Below, piece by piece: positions 44,576 through 55,177 of a DNA stretch of 64,000 nt. Under the pieces are notes generated by a model. That model was not told the origin of the DNA, made no database searches, and worked only from the letters and a program-made list of their open reading frames with translations. The stretch is from Paraconiothyrium sp. Pb-2020 (lineage: Eukaryota; Ascomycota; Dothideomycetes; Pleosporales; Didymosphaeriaceae), in NCBI GenBank assembly GCA_022419385.1, contig JAJUBI010000001.1:2418001-2482000 (forward strand). Direction: 5' to 3'. Position numbers and translations under genes: made by a program. Each line of letters starts with the position of its first letter. The first letter of the stretch is position 1.

Positions 44576-45377
44576 GTTGGGAGTCTTGGAAATACAATGC
44601 CGATGGCTGTTTGGTTTGGTGCTGGTGCGTTGATATGTTGTCGAGGAGTGTGGTGGTGTTGACAGTGTGATAGCAAGTGCCGACGTGTATGCGGTTCGAT
44701 GGTGTGGATGGTGTGATAGCTGGCGTTGCCGTGCATGTGTTTGGTGAATTCGCTGTTGTTCTCTCGAGAAAATTGTAGGTGGACTGGTTGTAGGAAGCTT
44801 CCTTCAAATTCGGAGGGTATATATAACATTGGAACTGAGTCACAGAATTGGGAGTGCTTGCAGTGAGTAAGAGGTCTCGATTCATGACTTAGTGGTCTTC
44901 ACTATGAAACATCACATAGATGGTTCAACGGACGCTCGAGTGACTGTTCACATGTCTGTGCAATGAGAACATGCGAGATTAGTCTTCTGTGAGTCTCGTC
45001 AACGGTGGTTGTTTGATGAGCGCAAAGTGATATGGGCAAACACTCAGAGCATATCCATATTCGTGAGGCGAATGTGATCCAATAGGTCACAAGGGTACAT
45101 ACATGACCTTCAAACAAACGAAGTCAACCCATGAGTACAGTGACGCATAGGGTCTGTAATTCCGCTGTAGTAGCACGGTCCACATAACGGTCAGTTTCAG
45201 CGTAACAAGACTACAATACGAACAGTGCCCCAACGGCGGGGTTACGATACCCGTGCATTGCTGTACTCAGTACATGGTGTTGGGAGCTCTGTGCATACCC
45301 AGACCCCTACTTTCCGACGCCCAACGCCAATTGGTACATTTATTGCAAACGCCCTACCGACCCCAAAACCTCGCTAA
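44576..45377. promoter_or_regulatory. Intergenic region between the two small ORFs
   Basis: It holds the 5' flank of ORF A, including a TATATATAA element at 44818-44826. A short frame at 44902-45117 (-) has Cys but no supporting context. No other feature was seen. Confidence 0.35.
44818..44826 (-). promoter_or_regulatory. TATA element upstream of small ORF A
   Basis: TATATATAA on the + strand reads TTATATATA on the - strand, 243 bp before the ATG at 44575. The sequence is near-palindromic, so orientation is inferred from the gene. Confidence 0.35.
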
Positions 45378-45650
45378 TCACCCATTGTTTAGGGCGGGTC
45401 TCGTAATATAAGGCTGCACGGAGTCTTTCGACGCTGTGCGAATATCTTGAGTATACTCCTCCTCGTGCTTGGCACACCGCCGCTCCTTTGCCTGCTGAAT
45501 AGCGACCCCCTGATTGGTTGCATCTCTCGGACAGCGACTGGTGGCAGTGGATTTATCGCAGGGTATGACGTCGGTATACTTCTCTGGGTTGCAGCCGATG
45601 CGGCCTTCTCTCTTGCGGACGGGATAGGGTCCGTCGTAGTAGTAACACAT
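45378..45650 (-). CDS. Small Cys-containing hypothetical protein B
   Basis: 90-residue frame starting MCYYYDGPYPVRKREGRIGCN, with Cys at positions 2, 20, 31 and 40 and one later, and a polar, Lys/Arg-rich composition. It shares the MC start, strand and size class with ORF A one kilobase downstream, but there is no clear residue-level similarity beyond spaced Cys. A palindromic GGTATATATACC lies 206 bp upstream. No signal peptide or membrane segment. Function unknown. Confidence 0.4.
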   Translation of the reverse strand: MCYYYDGPYPVRKREGRIGCNPEKYTDVIPCDKSTATSRCPRDATNQGVAIQQAKERRCAKHEEEYTQDIRTASKDSVQPYITRPALNNG

Positions 45651-46663
45651 TATGCAAAAGTGCGATGTATGTTGATCTGTGGTTGAAGAGGTGTGTATCT
45701 TGTACTTGAGAAACCGTTCGTTATCCTTTGTAATGCGGACGTTTGCGTTGATGGTTTTACCAAATGAGGCTATCGCGAGGTTCGCTCTCGATGTTTCTTG
45801 GAGTCAGAATTTGAGGGGTGACTGAGGACAAAGATTGTGGTCAGGTCAAACCTATGGTATATATACCTATGGTAGCTTTCTTCGGGCATTGCGCTACTCG
45901 TGATTTGGCAGCAGTTGGGTACTAATCTTGGTGCCTGATTTTGAATGAGAATGTGAATGTGAGTGTACGACCACAATCTTGCATCGGCCACTCCCGGTAG
46001 CCAAAGCATTTCCAATGTCAACACGAACCTAAGATTACGTCACGATATTGCCTCGCTCTGAAAGGTTCACACTGCGTTGGTACCCATTGTATGTTCGAGC
46101 TTTGCACATATGATATGTGATTTCTGCCCGACTCTTCTGCGAGCCTCATGTCAGCGATTTCCTGAATGACTCACGCTATGCCACTATATAAAGAGCACAA
46201 ATTGAACCCAAGAGGGCACTGTCATCATGCCCGGAGGGTAGGGTTATCGATTGCTATCACTCATCGTCGTTCATTGGCATTTCAATGACATACCATGCGG
46301 TCAAACATGTCAGATACCGGCAAACCACACCAACTACAGCAACTCCACTGACTCCACGGCATGTTTTCTACAATTGACGGTCCCGTCAATTTTCATCATA
46401 CATCCATCAGTGCCGAAGAGTATGGGAATCACGAGAGCTTCAGACCTCGAAGCGAGTGTCGTATCACTGCGAATATGCTTCCGAGCCGATATATCAGCTT
46501 CTCGAATGCATCCACATCGCCTTCGACTTCCAAATGGGACTATACATGAATGATATGATGAATCGAGTTGATGGAAGGCTGCAGAAAGAGACATCTAGGC
46601 CCGGATTGCATTGCCGATTTCTACATCTCCCAATAACGACGCTACTCATCGTACTCAGCTAAC
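45651..46663. other. Intergenic region with two TATA elements
   Basis: GGTATATATACC at 45856-45867 probably serves ORF B on the - strand. A second element, TATATAAAG at 46185-46193, points right, but the frames that follow it (46226-46560) are short and unrecognisable, so any + strand transcript here may be non-coding or a very small gene. Confidence 0.35.
45856..45867 (-). promoter_or_regulatory. Palindromic TATA element upstream of small ORF B
   Basis: The perfect palindrome GGTATATATACC lies 206 bp before the ATG at 45650, about the same spacing as the TATA element of ORF A. Confidence 0.4.
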
Positions 46664-48443
46664 CTATTCTTTCGCTACACTCGTTTCAGTCTGCACCTTC
46701 TCACTCATAAGCACCTGAACGCGGTGTTCTTTCTCAATACTCTTCCTAGCATCCGCATCTAACGTATTGAGCACACCCACACATTTATACGTCTTAAACT
46801 TCCTCGCGGGAAGACGTGCCTCAAACATCTCGTCGATCTCTTCAAGCGTTCGATTCTTCACTTCAGGCAGGAAGAAGAACACCCAAGCAGCGGCCAGAAC
46901 GCAGGATGGGAACCAGATGTAACCGTAGCGCGGGCCCCAATTGAGCGCAGCAGGGTTGATGAAGTAGGGCGCGGTAAAAGTTGTGAGCCAGGCGCCGGCG
47001 AACCCAACGGCTGCAGCCATGCCGAAGGTGTGCGAGCGCAGGCGTTGCGTGGGGATCTCGCCGCCTGCTAGCCAAGCGTACGTCGCGATGAGGCCATTGT
47101 AACTGAACATGTATAAGCATGAAAGGGCGACGATGACTGTGCCTGTGCTTTTTGTTCCAGGTTTCTTGTCGTATATAATGGCGATGATGATCTGAAGGAT
47201 ACCGCAGACGAGCAGGCCAGTCATGAGGAGAACGCGACGATTGCCAAACTTGACGATGATGAGGGAGTTGGCGATGATGGCTAGGATACCGATGCAGCTA
47301 AGGACGTTAGACATGGCGAATGGGTTTGAGACCTTCGCCATGGTAAGGAAGTAGGCTTTATATGCTACTAAGGATTAGTAACAACCTTGGAAGTTGTGGT
47401 TAGGTATCGCTCACCAATGATGAACATTGCACCTGACGCAGCTTGTAGCGAGACCGCAGCGATGGCGAGGAGTGTCCGCCTGCGATCCACAGGATTTTTC
47501 ACCATGTCAACCCAGCCAACACTAGAGCTCATCTCTTTCTCCTTATCGATGGCAGCCCTGATCTCTGCAGCTTCGGCAGCTGTATCGAAACCGTCCGGTC
47601 TCAGCCAGTCAAGTGACTTTTTCCCTTCTTCGTATCTACCCTGCAGGATTAACCATCGAGGTGATTCAGGAATGAACTAAAGGAAAGCATCCGGTCAGCT
47701 TCCAATTGAATCCTACTTTGGTGTAAATGACTTACCAGCATTCCGACGGAGAGGAAAAAAGGAACGACATAGATGAGACCGAGAGGAATAAGGTAGGACG
47801 ATTTGTCTGGACGTTTCGCGGTGGCCCAATCTACTATTGTACCTATCAAGGTACCCTGGTTGTCGTTAGCACTATATGGCGCTAGAACATGCGATACATA
47901 CGAAAGAAGTGAAGAATTGGAAGCCGGTTAAGAAGAGCCCACGGAACTTAGCAGTGCTACTCTCTTGGATGTAGAGTTGCGAAAAGGTCATGAAATACCC
48001 GTTCGCCAACCCGATGACGAAGCGACCAACGTAGAGCGCGCCGATGTGCGTGGTAGTCATCATGATAATATTGGCGACGCAACACGTAAGACAAGCCACC
48101 CAAAGGCAAGCTATTCGACCAAGCTTGTTTGCGATGAGGCCTGCGGTACCAGCGCTGATAAAAGCGCCTAGCGTCATGAGCGACGATATCAGTTGCTGCC
48201 TCTCCGTGGCGATATTCCACCCTGTTGGCGATGCAGGCGTCCGGTACCCGTAGATCTGAATAACATGAGCACGTGTTGGGGTGTGCGCAAAGAGTTCAAT
48301 ACCTGCAAGAAGCCCACCATGGCCTGGAGCCCCCCGATCATGCCAAAATCAATCCCATACTGGAAGGGACTCAAGATCATGACCCCACATGCGAGGAACA
48401 ATCGCCAATGCGTCTTCCATGTCTCTTTCTTTGCGTCTGCCAT
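46664..48443 (-). CDS. MFS sugar transporter
   Basis: Sugar porter family carrier, probably at the plasma membrane. Proposed exons (reading down) are 48443-48303, 48255-47902, 47855-47736, 47676-47415 and 47367-46664, giving 526 residues and 12 helices. Landmarks are FQYGIDFGMIGGLQAM (helix 1 and its substrate loop), NKLGRIACLW (loop 2-3), GRFVIGLANGYF, PESPRWLILQGR after helix 6, and ESPRWL-type spacing to the central loop with EIRAAIDKEKE. The second half ends with FFFLPEVKNRTLEEIDEMFE, the PETK-like sugar porter signature in altered form. All four introns are 46-59 nt. This resembles maltose/hexose-type fungal permeases. Substrate not determinable. Confidence 0.88.
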
Positions 48444-50096
48444 GTTGGCGATGAGTAGGATAGCAGGGTTGATGGTACTCGAGGATGCATTACTGCGCGT
48501 GGGCTGTCCTCTTAAAAGCGTCGATCAACCAGGATCACCTGCGCTCAGGCCAAAGATACAGACTCCATTTAGCCATCTGCCGAACGCCATGCCAAGTCGT
48601 TTATGAATCCAAAGGGACGCAGTTGCGGGGACCCCACAAAGGTAATGTGCTAAAAGGTTGTCAAGGCGGAAACGACTTGGCACTCTATCCAGTTGGATGT
48701 GGGGAAGACGATGAGGATGATACGTTCAAGTTGATTGTGTGAACGGAACTGGACGCATCGCCGTCTTTCCGGATGGACATGGTAGATTACATGCAGGATG
48801 TTCCGTGGGGCGCACATGGTGTTGACCCCGGTCGCAACACGTTGCCTACAAAATCTTTTGTTGAGAGTTCCACGAATGTCTGCAACTTACAGAAGCGTGG
48901 CTCGTTGTCGCCTAGCATTGTTGTGGAAGCTATCGACACCAATATCATTGACAAGAAATGGCGTTTCCGGCAGTTCAACAGTCTCGTCAGCTTCGCTGAT
49001 ACAGTTGAAAGGATCATTAGGAGCTCTTGGAACTCTGCCCATGAATCATTGGGGCGGGAGCGCGGAGCGTCCGAACTAGCCTGATCCAGGTTTAGACGTT
49101 AAGCGTCACGACGACGTTCTACGCGTGAGCATCCTGACAGTACACCGGATGACGCCAAACGACAGCAAGTAGCAATACACATAGCTGTCGTGGATTTGAA
49201 TCAGCAAGACGTGATGTTCGGCATCATGAAGGAGCCTTGCGTGCGAGCGGGGAAGCGACTGTAGCATGAGACTGGAGTTGCCATTGCGAACATGGCGCTG
49301 CTAGAAAAGGCTGCTCGGAACCAGAAAGAATCGAAAGATATATCTGCAAGACGCCGGCGAATGGAGAGTCGATGGCGTGGGAAGAATAGTAGGAGATGAG
49401 AACGGCAACAGCGACCTTTGCCAAGCCTAGATGAGGAAATAGCAACATCGAAGAACCTCACGATATGGATACTGTTCAGCTGCTTAGAAGAAGTGCCCTT
49501 TGCACAACGTATTTGCGGTTATCGCCGGCCATTCCATTATTCCGCACAGGACTATCTTAAGAAGCGGGTACGGCAGCGAACATATCATACCCATGGACAA
49601 CCCGTGCCCGTGCCCATGCCCGCACAAAACAAACGCCGACTCCCCACGCGCTTCTATGCACCTACCCGCGACAGAAGCGTTGGTTTCAATACCCGCTATA
49701 CTTACTGGAGGCGTCACGCCGACATAGACCTTCACGACCCTTTCCAGAGCCGCAAGACCTGTCCACTTCCCGCCTCAGCTTATTCAGCGCAGGTCAGCTA
49801 TTACGTTCGGGCGCACAATAGGCCTGTGCAGCTATTGTCCGAGCAAGGCGAGCACGGCTGCCTGCTATTGTGCTACCATCGTGGTCGTCATTCACTCACT
49901 CGGCGGCATACCAAAGACCCACCTTTTCGCCTTGCACAGCCAGAGCAAGCCAATCAGTTACCTCGATGAGCCTCGACCGAGTGGCTGGGGGACTTGTTAC
50001 ATCTTCACAATAGCAAAAGGCTGGGGGTGAATGCACTGACCAGTGGGAAGAGACCCACTTTCCCTCGACCTGTTCACTTGAGCGCTTGCAAGGCGG

Positions 50097-50104
50097 TATA
50101 AAAG
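50097..50104 (+). promoter_or_regulatory. TATA box of the IPPHLR-repeat gene
   Basis: TATAAAAG lies 205 bp upstream of the ATG at 50302 and is followed by a C/T-rich leader, a normal core promoter layout. Confidence 0.5.
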
Positions 50105-50213
50105 TCTGCCCTCGCTCTCTTGCAACCTTTTCCTTAACACCAACTTCCGATCGAATTGCTCACTTGCAACTCTACGAAATTCCTCACACCAAAGTCTTCT
50201 GCTGCTACGGCAC

Positions 50214-50230
50214 ACCACCACCACCACCAC
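50214..50230. repeat. ACC trinucleotide microsatellite in 5' leader
   Basis: Between five and six ACC units lie 70 bp upstream of the ATG at 50302, so probably in the 5' UTR. Confidence 0.8.
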
Positions 50231-50301
50231 TCTTTCTTACCTTAGCAACTCTTCCCATACTTTTTCGTCTACCCTTCACTTCATCCCACACCATCGTCAA
50301 A

Positions 50302-51880
50302 ATGCAGTCACCCATGTCGCCCACCTTCGGCTTTCACGAGCCCTTCGATGTGAGCAAGCCGCACAGGCTTATTGACCAACGCAACACTCGCGGTATGCTG
50401 TACAAGAAGGTCATCGTACTTGCCAAGCAGGGTTGCGACCTCACAGGTAAGTCACATCTGCAATGGCTCGTCTCGCACAGAAGAAGATTGTTGACGATCA
50501 TCAGAGCCTATCATCTTCCTGAAGGACAAGGGGTATCGGGTCTACGATGATGCTGAGGCGCTCCACAACGGTGACCTGCCCATCTGGCGCGAGGCGCTCG
50601 AAGCCAAGAAGGCCCGCAAGTCGTACGACAAGGACGATTGGAACAAATTCCTCGGCGGATACGACGCCCTTGTGACGCGACTCGTGGTGCCCTTCACTGA
50701 AGAGTTTACTCACAAAGCCAACAATCCCTTGGCTAGATTCGTCCTCATCACCAAGCCCCCGAGCGCCACCACGGTTGGCCTTATCCAGTCCTTCTTCACC
50801 GACAAGGTGTTCCCCCTTTTGGATCCAATGGTTTTCGGTCTGTTCCTCAACCTCAAGCTCATCTCAGATGATGGCCTCAACTACGATGCGATTCGCGCAA
50901 ACCTTGGACCACAACAAGACCTCGTCGCAATGGACGACTTCACTATCGAAGTCGCGAACGCCTTCATCCAAGGTTGTATCCCCCAGGGACCGACCGCTGC
51001 TGTTGAGTCCATCATCGCCGCACGGCTTCGTGGCATCAAAGAGTTCATCGGCCAGAACTACATACATCCGATGAACAAATACCTTACCGCCATCAGCTTC
51101 ATCTCGGCCTTCATCTTGTTCAGCAACATCCTCGGACCCAAGGCAACCGTCGTTCTTTTTGTCAGCTGTGCCTTTGTGGCTTTCTTCGTGATCCCTGCCG
51201 CCGCTCCCGCCGAAGAGGCCGAGATCAAGCATCGCCCCGAGTGTATTCCGCCTCACAGGCGCAGGAAGATTGCCGCTGACGCTGCTGCTGCCGCTGCCGC
51301 TGCCTACGCTGCTGAGACCAAGGTTCGCCCCGCATTCATCCCCCCTCACCTGCGCAAGAAGATCACCGCTACCGCTGCCGCTGCCGCCACTGATGCTCCA
51401 GCCGTTGAGACCAAGGTTCGCCCCGCACTCATTCCACCTCACTTGCGCAAGAAGATCACCGCTACCGCCCCTGATGCTCGCGCCATTGATGCCCCGGCCA
51501 CTGAGACCAAGATCACCACGTCGGCCCTTACAGCATCCATCCAACTGAAGGCTACCGCCACAACTTTCGTACCTCCTAGGCAACAGAAGAAAGGAACCGC
51601 CGGCCAGAAGAAGTCGATCCGTACTCATCGATCCGGGGCTCATGGCACCATTCGGGCCAAATCCGTCCAGCGTCCTGTGCACACCGCTAGGCCGGAGCGC
51701 CCTGTCCTCAACGGCTGGGGCAACATGGAGACGTTCATACGCCAGGACGATCTCAAGACCCGCCACGAAAACGAAGCCAAGGCTGAAGCTATGAAGGATT
51801 TGGCGCCGGGTGTCTGGGCTGAGACGTATGCTGCACGATCCTCGAAGCCTATCGCCGAGAAGAAGGCCGGCGACAATTGA
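50302..51880 (+). CDS. Two-helix membrane protein with tandem IPPHLR repeats
   Basis: Exons 50302-50446 and 50505-51880 give 506 residues; the intron (GTAAGT...TCAG) joins GCDLT to EPIIFLKDKGYRVYDD. I do not recognise the protein. Residues 1-235 look folded and mostly helical. Two hydrophobic helices at about 242-259 and 261-279 form a likely membrane hairpin. Beyond it, three copies of a basic motif occur at exact 31-residue spacing: CIPPHRRRK (295), FIPPHLRKK (326) and LIPPHLRKK (357), separated by Ala-rich linkers, with a weaker FVPPRQQKK at about 403. The motif resembles the YxPPHLR element near the N-terminus of Ded1/DDX3 helicases. The C-terminus (NGWGNMETFIRQDDLKTRHENEAKAEAM) is charged. 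Coding status is well supported; function unknown. Confidence 0.75.
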
Positions 51881-52604
51881 GTTTTGTGGCATCGACATGC
51901 CGTTATTGGCGTTATGGTATACCCTCGTGTTTGAATTGGGATGGTTGTTGTTCACACATGGAGCTTATCCGCTTGTTCCTTTGATCGTCATGGACACTGT
52001 CCAGGGGTTAGAATAAGTATAGCTCCGCAGCATACTATTACGTTCGCGGATGTCAACCATCCAAAGTCAGACTTAAGATTTCGGGCAGATCGAAATCGAA
52101 GTAGTCACTGTTTCTTCCTGATGGACATTAGGTCTGAACACTACAATGGAATTTGAAGCTTTCGATATACTATCTTTTTGATTTCGTGTTGTGAGCCCTG
52201 AAGCATGTGCAATCACTGGATAGAGACAACACACATGTATGAACAACCTTGAATTCTACATAATGATCTTCCTTAGGGTTTAATAAAAGTCTTTAATATA
52301 ACGGTAAAACAATAATGTCCTAGATTATGGCTCTTTTTAACAAAAGTGGCGAGAGCATACTCGAAAATTCTCAATTAGGTTAGGCTGGCGGGAACGTCAG
52401 CGAAGCCACAGCTTCCGTCGCAGCGGTCGTTCAACATTGTCAAAGTTGCAAAGCATCATGAACGCATAGCAGAACAATGGTATAGTAAAGAAGTCTAGGT
52501 ACGTCGCGACTCAATGTGGAAGTTTGCTCCTAACACCTCACAGTAGGCGTTGCCTTGAAACCCACGCGATTCTTCCAGCGCCGCACTATGTATTCGCGAT
52601 TGAC
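51881..52604. other. Intergenic region, AT-rich
   Basis: This is the 3' flank of the repeat protein gene and the promoter of the HemK fusion gene. The stretch 52150-52400 is notably AT-rich (TTTAATATAACGG, AAAACAATAAT). No gene or repeat was recognised. Confidence 0.45.
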
Positions 52605-54473
52605 ATGCCGCGCATTCCTACATCCTTACTTCGCAAAGCGTACGCGATAGATCCTCTTCTTCCCCGGCTCCTCCCTCCGTGCCGCGACTTGCGCGCCGCG
52701 CAGAACGAGCTGCGCTGGCTTCGTGAGCATGTTGCCAATGTGGCTCAAACCCGAAGCGCGAAAGGCAGCCATGTCTCGAAGGGCGCGTTTCTACGCGATT
52801 TAGTACAGCAGAGAGCCCTTGGAAAACCGCTGCAGTATCTCCTGGGTACGGAGTACTTTGGTGACCTGGAAATCAGCTGCCGACCTGGAGTACTCATCCC
52901 TAGGTGAGTTTTTGGATGCGCATCGAAGACGACGTGGGACTAATGCGCACACAGACAGGATACGGCAACATCTGTTCAGCGCCTTGTGCGTTTGGTTCGC
53001 GACGCGCAGAATCTTCCGAGTGAGCTGCGCGTGCTGGATCTCTGTACGGGGACCGGCTGCATACCTCTACTCTTCCACCACGAATTCTACGCCACACGCG
53101 ACGATATCGACCTACGCGCCCTCGGCATCGATATCTCAAAGAAATCATTGCAGCTAGCTATCCACAATCACAAACGCGTGCGCAGGAACAAGAGCTGGGT
53201 TGAGAAAGGCTCTATAGCCTACACACGTGCAGACGTTCTTGCCAACCCGTTCGCAGACGTGGTCGGCAACCGGCTTTCGGTATCCACGGCTCTGCGCTAT
53301 GCCAGGCTTCCTCATATATGGGATATCCTCATTTCGAATCCGCCATATATCTCGCCTTCGGGATATTGGAAGACTACAACTCGTTCCGTGCGTGGTTTCG
53401 AGCCAAAACTCGCCTTGGTACCTCCGCCCAAAGCTGGAAACGATGATGCTCAACAAGGTGATGCATTCTATCAACCTATCCTCAACATAGCTAGTGAGGT
53501 AGAAGCGAAGATTGTTCTACTGGAGGTTGCGGACCTAGACCAAGCGCTTCGTGTCGCACGTGCTGCGAAAACTTTGCGTCTTTTCGATGGCATTGAGATC
53601 TGGCGTGAGCAGCCGGATGAGCCTCATGGCCCTTCTTTAGAGACGGCGGAATTCCCTGTGCTCGGTCAAGGCAATGCGCGATCTGTCATTTGCTGGCGCG
53701 GCACAGGTGCTGCGTGGCTTGGGAAAAGGGAACGAGCAAATGCATATAAAGATGTTGCTTTTCCTGATACATCACTTGATGCTCATTTCCGGTTAGACCC
53801 CGTCGGTCTTCCGCAGGGGGATCAGTTGCGCCCATATTGGGTCAAGCAGTTGAATCAACAGCAGAGAGCCGAGAAGCATAATGCATGGCGAGACAATGAG
53901 CATCAAAGTTTAAGAGAAAGTACTGAGGCCGAAACAGCTGGGGAAGCTAGAAAGGCAGGTCCAGGAGCAGTCCCAGGAGGATCTTCGCAGACCTATCTAG
54001 CAAAGAAGAGGATCTCGAAAGCACTGGACAAGCCAGGCAATCAACTTACAGATTCCCATGGTCGCAAGGAAACTCAGGCAGATCACACAACGTCTGCACA
54101 GAAGACAAATAAGACAGGAAGGCGCTCACGACGTCTCAACAAAGCACAGCTGGAACGCCTCGTTCAGGATTATCTAGCCGGCAGAAAAGTAACAGCAATT
54201 GCGGTAGAGTTGAAGTGTACCCGTAGAACCGTGTACAATCACTTGCACAATTGGTCAATCTTTCAGGTGCAGAAGGTGCCGCTTACAGAAGAACAGCGAA
54301 TGGGGATCGTGCGGCGCTGGCAGGATGGGTGGGGATGGCAAGCATTCAAGGATGAATTCAAGTGTTCTGTATCGACAGTTGGTCGTACTATCAACGACTT
54401 TCACAGAAGAGGGTCCATCGAGCGCGCACATCGCCGCAAGAGGAGCAAGAGTCTCGGACACAAAGGCAAATAA
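52605..54473 (+). CDS. HemK/PrmC-type N5-glutamine methyltransferase fused to two HTH domains
   Basis: Exons 52605-52903 and 52955-54473 give 605 residues. HemK/PrmC enzymes methylate the Gln of the GGQ motif in class I release factors; in fungi Mtq1 does this in mitochondria. The N-terminal helical domain (GKPLQYLLGTEYFGDLEI) joins across the intron to IPRQDTA. The SAM-binding loop is DLCTGTGC (128-135) and the catalytic NPPY is at 228-231. The methyltransferase ends near residue 350. The frame then continues without a stop through a polar linker into LNKAQLERLVQDYL...CTRRTVYNHLHNW (about 494-533) and LTEEQRMGIVRRWQ...CSVSTVGRTINDF (about 543-582), two resolvase/transposase-like helix-turn-helix units, and a basic tail. 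The fusion is unusual. A missed intron or stop error between the parts is the main alternative. Confidence 0.82.
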
Positions 54474-55177
54474 TCAACACGGGGAGCAGCAGAATTTCCC
54501 ATATGCGCGATTGGAGTCACAACTTTGTCAAAATTCTATGTTTGGGATCATGCTGCGCCACACCTTTCCGGAGAATTTGCATCTCGCTCCTCGCAGCTGA
54601 AACGAGCGAGCATCGGCATTGTTGTCTCTTCGACTTGGCGCTCCTTCCGCTGCCGCAAAGAATTGGACCGTATAGTACAGAGGCCTCATTACCGCTGCAA
54701 GTTCATACGACCTCTACTCTACAGTGAGGCAAACTACGCATCTTTCACAGCTATTAACACTCTATTGTGGTGGCTTTTTCTTGAGATTCTTGAATGCCGA
54801 GCAGGGATGGTACATTAATACTACCTTTCTTAGTCCTCCCTACCTAGCGCGACGGCACTGGATTCTCCACCATACCTGACTTGGGAAATAATGAATATGC
54901 AGGTGCTCTTTACAGCCTGTTCATGATTGAAACCCCGCTATTTAGGTACCTGGCATGTAATGCTGCCCTCGCAAATTATTACCATTGGCTAAGTCCGTAG
55001 GGGTCCTCTTGCCGCAAAGGGTAGGTAGTACTCCGAAGTACTAATCCATGTCCGAACACGAGGATAGCCCCAGCCAAGCAAGCTCGTCTTATAACCTTAA
55101 TACCTACGCCATGATCGACAATCGTGGCGAAAGCCTTCTAAGTTCACATTGACATACCTTTGTGCGTCGCGTTCAGG
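54474..55177. other. Intergenic region
   Basis: This is the 3' flank of the HemK-HTH gene and the 5' flank of the GH5 gene. It has short frames only. The 54820-55100 part has several CTACC/GGTAG words but no clear repeat structure. Confidence 0.45.

Larger units (their letters stand above)
48444..50301. promoter_or_regulatory. 1.9-kb intergenic region
   Basis: This is the shared 5' region of the sugar transporter (-) and the IPPHLR-repeat membrane protein (+). Frames up to 183 codons occur (49418-49969 +) but have Arg/His/Pro-rich shadow-like composition and no motif. A TATAAAAG box lies at 50097-50104, and an ACC microsatellite is in the leader of the downstream gene. Confidence 0.4.

Noticed and set aside
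49418..49969. 183-codon frame in the 48.4-50.3 kb gap
   Set aside because: Arg/His/Pro-rich without any motif. The CCCGTGCCCGTGCCC-type low-complexity DNA in it explains the lack of stops.
50864..51955. 363-codon frame antisense to the IPPHLR-repeat gene
   Set aside because: Its Gly/Ser-rich sequence is the reverse reading of the Ala-rich repeats. The sense strand has a spliced model, a TATA box and membrane helices.
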